Shown here: one piece after another, positions 58,688 to 64,000 of the stretch
How positions within the stretch are numbered: the stretch's first letter is position 1
Layout of the letters: every line of letters begins with the position of its first letter
Assembly: GCF_001294455.1 (NCBI RefSeq)
Contig: NZ_LIKT01000007.1
Span: 124,001 to 188,000 of the forward strand
Origin: Phaeobacter sp. 11ANDIMAR09
GTDB lineage: Bacteria; Pseudomonadota; Alphaproteobacteria; Rhodobacterales; Rhodobacteraceae
Length of the DNA stretch: 64,000 nucleotides
Direction of reading: 5' to 3'
The notes under the pieces: model-generated
Told to the model about the DNA's origin: nothing
Databases searched by the model: none
Seen by the model: the letters and a program-made list of their open reading frames with translations, nothing else
Made by a program: the position numbers and the translations under genes

Positions 58688-58767
58688 TAACTTGCGTGTA
58701 CTTACTTGGGGGCAAAAGCGAGATCATGCGCAGCGCGCCTGGCAGCCTGCACTATGGTCGAAACCCT

Positions 58768-60510
58768 CTAGGCTTGGGCTGCCGCAATCCTGCGGATTTC
58801 AGAAATCAAAAGCGACTTCTTCACTGGCTTGGCAAGGTAGCCAAGGGCGCCCAGATCCAGAAACCGTTGACGATCCTCAGGAGCGGCATTCGCCGTCAGC
58901 ATGATCACCGGCGTTTCTGCGATCCGCCCCCCGCGCCGCGCCATCTCTGTCAGGGTTTCCTCGCCATCCATGACCGGCATCTTCATGTCGAGCAAAACCA
59001 GGTCCACAGGGCGCTGCTCCAGACATTTCAGCGCCTTTGCTCCATCCTCTGCCTCAATAATCTCGACATCGCTCTTTTTGAGAAAGGCGCGTACAACCAT
59101 GCGGTTTGATTGGGTATCATCGACCAGAAGGATGGATTTAAGCCCCAGATCCCGATCGGAGGGCGGCGGTCCATCTGGAGCGCCTGCAACAGCGAGAGTG
59201 TCGGCGGCCGGGCTTGGCTCTTCCAGTGTTTTGAATTGGCTGGTAAAGGTGAAACAGCTGCCCTGCTGTGGGGTCGAGCTGATGGAGATGTCTCCCCCCA
59301 TCATCCGCGCAAAGCGGCGCGCAATGGCCAAGCCTAGCCCGGTGCCCGGAACCGTTGGCGCATTCTTGTCCACCGCCCGGTAGAAATCGGAAAAGAGATA
59401 GGGGATTTGATTGGCGGCAATACCGCGCCCAGTATCCGAGACCGCGATGCTCAAAACCGATTTATCTGTGCCAGGTTCCGCCGTCACATGGACGTTAATT
59501 TTTCCGGTTTCCGTAAACTTGACCGCATTAGAGACAAGGTTTCCAATCACCTGTCTGAGCCTCAAGGCATCAAATTCGGCATAGTCCGGGACGCTCTCGC
59601 CAAAACTGAGAGAAAGCTGCAAGCCCTTGGCCACTGCGGGAGACCGAAACATCTCAACAGCGCTTGTTATCTCAACCCGCGGCGCGGCAGTGGTCAGGTT
59701 AAGCTCCAGATGTCCGGCTTCGATCTTCGCATGATCCAGGATATCGTTTAGAATTCCGGTCAGAGCCTCAGCGGACTTCCGCAACAATTGGCTGCGTTCC
59801 TGCTTGGTGGAGGGGTCCGTTTCTTCCTCATCCAGCAGTTCGGCCATGCCGCAAATGGCATTCAGCGGCGTGCGGATCTCATGGCTCATGGCAGCCAGAA
59901 AACGGCTTTTGGCGCGACTGCCCGCCTCCGCAGCGCTCAAGGCGTGGCGCAGTTTGTCGGTCATCAGATTGAGCGCCCGCATACTATGCGCGATATATCC
60001 GGCCCCCAGCACCAGAATGACCACGGCGATCCCGATCTCAACCGGGCTGGCAAAGGCATGGAGGAAACTGACAATCATGAACCCCACGGCACAAATGATT
60101 GGCAGCGCCGTCAGCAGGCCAAAAAACATCCATTCAGACCGGGCAACCACGCTATGATTAAGCGCGATCACCAAAAGCATGGTTCCTGCTAGTTTGGGAA
60201 AGGCCTCGGGCTGCAGAAAAAGAAGCAGGGGCAAGGAATTGAAGAACAAGATGCCGATGAAAGCAGAGACGGTGAACAGCGCAACACCGCCAACGGTGAC
60301 ACGATGCCGCAACATCCGGTAGACCACAATCCCGACCAACTCGATCACCGCGAGACTCAGATAGATGAAACAGACCGTTTTGAACGGCAGATAATAGAGA
60401 GACAGAAGCGCAATGACTGTGATCGACGCAAACCGAGAGGGCAGGTCCTTGCGGACCAGCTGGTTTTGAGCTGACACCGAAGCCTTGAGGTTTGGTGATA
60501 ATGTCAACAT
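58768..60510 (-). CDS. Membrane hybrid histidine kinase with C-terminal receiver
   Basis: Sensor kinase upstream of luxI, about 580 aa. Six or so hydrophobic helices at ~28-177 with little periplasmic domain, so the signal may be sensed in the membrane. Phospho-His in AMSHEIRTPLNAICG (~210), ATP boxes NLVSNAVKFTETG, VSDTGRGIAANQI and GTGLGLAIARRF. Receiver ~455-575 with LLVDDTQSNRMVV and acceptor Asp in LVLLDMKMPVMDGEE. Start at 60510 because AAGGA lies 8 nt upstream; ATG 60516 is an alternative. A phosphotransferase and final regulator must be encoded elsewhere. Whether it senses the LuxI product is open. Confidence 0.87.
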   Translation of the reverse strand: MLTLSPNLKASVSAQNQLVRKDLPSRFASITVIALLSLYYLPFKTVCFIYLSLAVIELVGIVVYRMLRHRVTVGGVALFTVSAFIGILFFNSLPLLLFLQPEAFPKLAGTMLLVIALNHSVVARSEWMFFGLLTALPIICAVGFMIVSFLHAFASPVEIGIAVVILVLGAGYIAHSMRALNLMTDKLRHALSAAEAGSRAKSRFLAAMSHEIRTPLNAICGMAELLDEEETDPSTKQERSQLLRKSAEALTGILNDILDHAKIEAGHLELNLTTAAPRVEITSAVEMFRSPAVAKGLQLSLSFGESVPDYAEFDALRLRQVIGNLVSNAVKFTETGKINVHVTAEPGTDKSVLSIAVSDTGRGIAANQIPYLFSDFYRAVDKNAPTVPGTGLGLAIARRFARMMGGDISISSTPQQGSCFTFTSQFKTLEEPSPAADTLAVAGAPDGPPPSDRDLGLKSILLVDDTQSNRMVVRAFLKKSDVEIIEAEDGAKALKCLEQRPVDLVLLDMKMPVMDGEETLTEMARRGGRIAETPVIMLTANAAPEDRQRFLDLGALGYLAKPVKKSLLISEIRRIAAAQA

Positions 60511-61055
60511 TCGCATCGTCCTTGCGGTGTCCTTCACATCGTTCTTTGTCTGGCCAAACAAACGCCGAGAGCAACCGTTCACCACATTCCGAACTGGAGC
60601 GGATCCACATTCCCCAGTTAGCCTAGACCCCAAAAGTGTGCGGTCCTTTCATCTCAGCCCCTTCGTCACGAGACACTGCACCGATCAGATTTTCTGTTTC
60701 AGTCGTGCCGCAAGTGTTGCCCGCTAGGTGGCCTCCGATCAAGCCTATCTAACACAGACGGGACCGATGATCAGGTCTGTTGAGTTGATTTTCTCCTTAA
60801 AATTCATCTTGTTTCAAACTCTTGCCAAGCGACACAGCCAGATCTTGGGCCCATTTTAGCTAGGTCAATCTTTCGCGATCACTGGTGATTTTTGATGGCA
60901 GAGAACCCTGAAAACAGCCCTCTCGCTGGTCCGTTTTGTTAAAACAAGCACAACCTCAAGGCGCAATCAGAACAGAGGGGTGACACAGCCCCTCTGTTTT
61001 GCTTAGCCTCGTAAATGTAACGATTCCCGACGCCCTGCATTTCAGGAGCATTTTT
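60511..61055. other. Intergenic region with possible small RNA or leader
   Basis: About 545 bases between the hybrid kinase start (minus strand) and the first gene of the right-end module (plus strand). AT-richer than the surroundings. It contains a strong plus-strand terminator-like hairpin (60971-61003) but no credible protein gene upstream of it on that strand. Confidence 0.5.
60971..61003 (+). terminator. Rho-independent terminator-like hairpin with no gene upstream
   Basis: Perfect 10-bp stem AACAGAGGGG / CCCCTCTGTT around an 8-base loop, then TTGCTT. The orientation fits a plus-strand transcript ending just before the 61056 gene. As the gene on the left runs the other way, this points to a small RNA or to an attenuator in the leader of the downstream genes. 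Confidence 0.65.
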
Positions 61056-62039
61056 ATGAGTAATTTCAATCCACGCGGCTCTGAGCTCAAGGCTCTGCTC
61101 AAGCTTGCGCGCAAACAGCCCGTCGCTTTTGCCTACAACCCAGGAAAGAACGCCAAAGAAGACTATTTTGGTCTCCATCGGCAAAAATCGCCAGAAATCA
61201 TCATGAAACAGGCGCGGAGCGAGGGGCCTGGAAACAAGGTCGCCTTTGGCACATTTACGGTCGACGGCAAGGATCTGTCGTTGACCTGCCTGAAAACCCT
61301 GCCTGCCCTGGCAAAAAAACTACGCGCCTACCTGAAGGCGGAAAAAATTTCGCTCAGCATTCGTGTTCTCGACGCTGACGGCACCGAGCTGGAAGCAGAT
61401 TTGGACGAAGCAGAGACTCAGGCCAAGCCTGCCTCCCAAGAAACCTCCGCTGCGGCTCCCGTAGATGACCAAGAAACCGAGGCGCCAAATGACCCGTCGT
61501 CCCACCCAGCCCCTACAGACGATGAGGGAGCAGCGCCAACTATTGTGGCGCAGGAAGCGAGCCTAAAACAGAGACTGGCGTCCCTGACTGCGGATGCAAA
61601 GCAGACTGGCCTGGCTAAGACGCTGTTGCCAAGGGCCGCCAAGAGCCTGGTCCAGTTCATGAAGGCTCAGGATTTTGCCAAGGCAGAGGCCCTGCTTGGG
61701 GCGCTGGAACAAAAGCTCGCGGATCAGGGCGCGACGCTGGTGACTGAATGGGAAAAGGCCCACAACAGACTGGCGCTCCAGGTAGAGCAGGCCAAACAGG
61801 CGAGCCCCCAGGCTGCTGACAAGCTGGACAAAGCCTGGGCAGATATCTGCAAACAGGCAGAGGAAAAACGCTTTGACGCAGCTCTCAAGATGGCCGCCAA
61901 GCTGGCGCCTCTCTTGCAAAAACAGATCGACCGAGCCCAAAGCGCCGAAAGGGACAAACAGCCCGCCAAGGAGAGCAGACTGCCGAAGCTTGCGGCGCTG
62001 GAAAGGCGGGTCGACTCGCTTCTGGCTGCCCTGGCCTGA
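61056..62039 (+). CDS. Uncharacterised protein with novel-looking N-terminal domain and C-terminal helices
   Basis: 327 aa, no family recognised. Three parts: a globular domain ~10-118 (ARKQPVAFAYNPGK, H41, KQAR 51-54, LTC 76-78, PAL 83-85, R103, G109); an acidic Ala/Pro/Glu linker ~119-165; and a long helical, coiled-coil-like region ~166-327 with repeats of the kind FMKAQDFAKAEALLGALEQK. The N-terminal domain recurs in the next gene. No signal peptide or membrane helix, so cytoplasmic. ATG at 61056 with AGGAG 7 nt upstream. Cotranscription with the next gene (82 bp) is likely. Confidence 0.8.
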   Translation: MSNFNPRGSELKALLKLARKQPVAFAYNPGKNAKEDYFGLHRQKSPEIIMKQARSEGPGNKVAFGTFTVDGKDLSLTCLKTLPALAKKLRAYLKAEKISLSIRVLDADGTELEADLDEAETQAKPASQETSAAAPVDDQETEAPNDPSSHPAPTDDEGAAPTIVAQEASLKQRLASLTADAKQTGLAKTLLPRAAKSLVQFMKAQDFAKAEALLGALEQKLADQGATLVTEWEKAHNRLALQVEQAKQASPQAADKLDKAWADICKQAEEKRFDAALKMAAKLAPLLQKQIDRAQSAERDKQPAKESRLPKLAALERRVDSLLAALA

Positions 62040-62121
62040 CACGGGAGCCGTATTTCCGTAGCCCTTTTGTGTCCGTCAATTTTCACAAGCATTTCCCAAC
62101 CAACGCATTCTTGGAGGCCCC

Positions 62122-64000
62122 ATGGCTAGGAACATAAAGTTCGCTCAGCTCGCAAAGGTCGAAGCCGAAGTCCAGCGAATGACCGCCGAGGAAGCAGAGC
62201 TGCGCCAGCTCTGTCTTGCGGACGGCATCATCGACGCGGCAGAACAGATGGCACTGGATCGCATCAAAGACAAGATCGCCAATCTCCAAAGCACCGCCCA
62301 GGAAATCCGCACGACGCTGGAGAAAAACAAAGCTCATTTTGAAAGCCGGGCTAAGGAACTCGCCAACCTCCGGGACCGGTTGACGCAGCTCAAGGATGAC
62401 GGCCACCCCCAGGCGGAAAAACTTCAACAAGGCCTTGCCCTCATTCGGAAATGCCTGGCCGACGAACGCTGGGCGGATGCTTCGGTGGCGCTTGTGGTCT
62501 GCCTGAAACGCCTTGCCGCCATCGACGGCGCGCAGCCCGCCCCGGTCGCGCAAGCATCGGAAGACGAAGAAGAGGTGATCAGCGATCTGCCCACCATCAT
62601 CCGGCGCGCCCGCAAGCACCCGTTGAATTTTGCCTGCATGCTGGGCAAAGAGACCGTGGTTCTGAACGCGCACAAGCGCAAGGCAGTGGGGCTGCTGGCC
62701 AAACAGGCCAAACAAGAGGCCCAGTCCAAGCGCGGCGCTTGGGGGCAGATGCAGGTGGAGGCACGTTTTCTCGTCCTCACTTGTGAAGAGACCCCACCTG
62801 CCCTGCTGGCCCGCGCACTCAAACTGCATCTGCGCAACAATGGGGTTAAGCTCGGGGTGCGCCTTGTCACGCCTGAGGGCGAGGTCCTGGGCGAGGAGGA
62901 ACAGGATACAGGGCTCTCTGCCTTGCAACAGGCTTTTGAGGATCTTGATCCAGAGGCAAAAGATGCAATCAACCGCAAGACGGATGCCGCTTTTTATAAG
63001 GCCACGGGCTTTCCCAGCGGCGCCAAACTGGAACGCTCTGATCCGCGCTATGCCGAACTTGCCCCGACCTGGATGCAAATCCGCGACGATCAGGTCGCCA
63101 CCGCAGCCAATCTGGCGAAGGTTGATGATCGCATCTTTAACATTCTCGCCTTTTCTCGCGATGATCCAGAGATGACGCCGGAACTGGCCCTCACCCTGGC
63201 CAGTCTCTCCGCAAAACTCTCCTCGCTGCCCACCCGCGAGCTTGCCGCCTTTTGGGATGGCAATGAGCTGCGCAAGGAAGACCTGGCCGACTTTGCCAAG
63301 GCCTCCGACCAACTGATGCAAGAGCGGTTCGAACGGCAGGAAATGGGCGCCGGGCCCAAGACATTTGTGCCAGGCAAGGCCACTGGCACGGTTGTCGCCA
63401 AAATGAAGGGCGTGGACATCAAGGCCGAAAACCGCGAGGCACGGGATTTTGGCTCTAGGGATGCAGCCGTCGCCTTTGCCCGCTCGCTGAAAAAGGGGGC
63501 GGCCATTCTGGAAGAAGACGGCCGCTATGTCGTCTATCACGCGGATCTGAAATCGAATTTCATCTGGGGCGCAGATCTGGAACTGGATGATATCGACATA
63601 GATTTCACCAAGTCTGACGTGGATGACACCTGGGTTTCCAGCAACGCCAGCAATCTTGCCGCCATCATCACCGATGACGACTATGTCGTCGACACCCGGC
63701 GCGGGATCAAGACCTTTGCCGAGCTGGATCGCGTTGGCAGCCCGCTGGGCCCCTATGACGCCCATATGCAAGCCTTTGGGCCCGGTCTGTCACTGATCAA
63801 GGACCAGGAAAGTTTTGAGGCGCAGTTCGAATTGGTGATGCGCGACGCCACCTATGATGCCATTGCCAAGGCCGAAACCGCAGCCAAGGAGGCTGTCGCC
63901 AAATACCGCAATCCGATGACGGCAGAGGATAAGGCGGTGGCTGTTGCGGTGCTCGACAAGATCTCAGTGATCAACAAGGAGCTGGAAGCAAAAGAGAGCG
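62122..64000 (+). CDS. Large uncharacterised coiled-coil protein sharing a domain with the previous gene (runs off window)
   Basis: Open frame from ATG 62122 (GGAGG 5 nt upstream) to the window end, 626 codons without stop. Residues ~1-130 are a helical coiled coil; ~156-262 repeat the domain of the previous gene (ARKHPLNFA, GK 175-176, H184, KQAK 194-197, LTC 219-221, PAL 226-228, R247, G253). From ~263 on is a mixed alpha/beta region with ILEEDGRYVVYHADLKSNF and ITDDDYVVDTRRGIKTFAEL, and helices again at the visible end (AKAETAAKEAVAKYRNPMT). No signal peptide. No known family recognised. A long frame on the opposite strand here is the shadow of this gene. Confidence 0.82.
   Translation, partial: MARNIKFAQLAKVEAEVQRMTAEEAELRQLCLADGIIDAAEQMALDRIKDKIANLQSTAQEIRTTLEKNKAHFESRAKELANLRDRLTQLKDDGHPQAEKLQQGLALIRKCLADERWADASVALVVCLKRLAAIDGAQPAPVAQASEDEEEVISDLPTIIRRARKHPLNFACMLGKETVVLNAHKRKAVGLLAKQAKQEAQSKRGAWGQMQVEARFLVLTCEETPPALLARALKLHLRNNGVKLGVRLVTPEGEVLGEEEQDTGLSALQQAFEDLDPEAKDAINRKTDAAFYKATGFPSGAKLERSDPRYAELAPTWMQIRDDQVATAANLAKVDDRIFNILAFSRDDPEMTPELALTLASLSAKLSSLPTRELAAFWDGNELRKEDLADFAKASDQLMQERFERQEMGAGPKTFVPGKATGTVVAKMKGVDIKAENREARDFGSRDAAVAFARSLKKGAAILEEDGRYVVYHADLKSNFIWGADLELDDIDIDFTKSDVDDTWVSSNASNLAAIITDDDYVVDTRRGIKTFAELDRVGSPLGPYDAHMQAFGPGLSLIKDQESFEAQFELVMRDATYDAIAKAETAAKEAVAKYRNPMTAEDKAVAVAVLDKISVINKELEAKES

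Noticed and set aside
60485-60727. Plus-strand frame of about 80 codons upstream of the 61056 gene
   Set aside because: It overlaps the start of the hybrid kinase on the other strand, lacks a ribosome site and shows no domain.
62083-63771. Long minus-strand open frame (about 560 codons) under the last gene
   Set aside because: It lies opposite the 62122 gene, which has a clean ribosome site, no stop to the window end and a domain in common with its neighbour. The minus-strand protein shows no recognisable domain.

Overview
The window looks like chromosome of a marine alphaproteobacterium of the Rhodobacteraceae (Roseobacter group). The protein families, the high GC content and the tight operons with ATGA/TAATG overlaps fit that group; the genus is not settled from sequence alone. 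No tRNA, rRNA, CRISPR array, insertion sequence or prophage was seen. Most of the window is ordinary metabolic and transport operons.

Layout. 2-5384 (+): thiamine operon thiC(partial)-thiO-thiS-thiG-thiE-thiF/rhodanese-thiD. 5419-7950 (-): a CHASE-PAS hybrid sensor kinase. 8276-19640 (-): respiratory nitrate reduction, with two nitrate/nitrite MFS carriers, narGHJI, a parvulin-type PPIase and a DUF2478 protein. This operon is divergent from a cysteine-free Crp/Fnr regulator (narR-type, 19899-20591), and two FNR-type boxes lie between them. 20673-22861 (-): an OmpR-type two-component pair, divergent from a glucose-type sugar ABC transporter and glucokinase (23166-28329, +). 28430-32407 (-): flavin monooxygenase, bile-acid/sodium symporter family protein, epimerase and SDR, divergent from a TetR regulator. 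33143-38335 (-): ugpBAECQ glycerol-3-phosphate/phosphodiester uptake, with a Pho-box-like site. 38471-40322: two LysR regulators. 40353-46054 (-): peptide ABC transporter. 46355-52350 (-): urea ABC transporter urtABCDE, divergent from the urease operon ureDA-(small peptide)-BCEFG (52796-57945, +). 57987-60510 (-): a LuxI-type synthase without an adjacent luxR, preceded by a membrane hybrid kinase. 61056-64000 (+): two uncharacterised genes that share a domain; the second runs off the window.

How the parts work together. The urea transporter and urease face away from one control region, so uptake and hydrolysis to ammonia can be co-regulated. The nar genes form an anaerobic respiration unit with their own transporters and regulator. 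The sugar importer is paired with the kinase for the imported sugar and a neighbouring two-component system. In all four ABC operons a strong perfect or near-perfect stem-loop sits just after the binding-protein gene, which suggests a common device for making more binding protein than membrane components.

Best candidates for something undescribed are the two-gene module at the right end, which shares a roughly 100-residue domain I do not recognise, and the luxI/hybrid-kinase pair with its cluster of TGTAAA/TTTACA inverted repeats.
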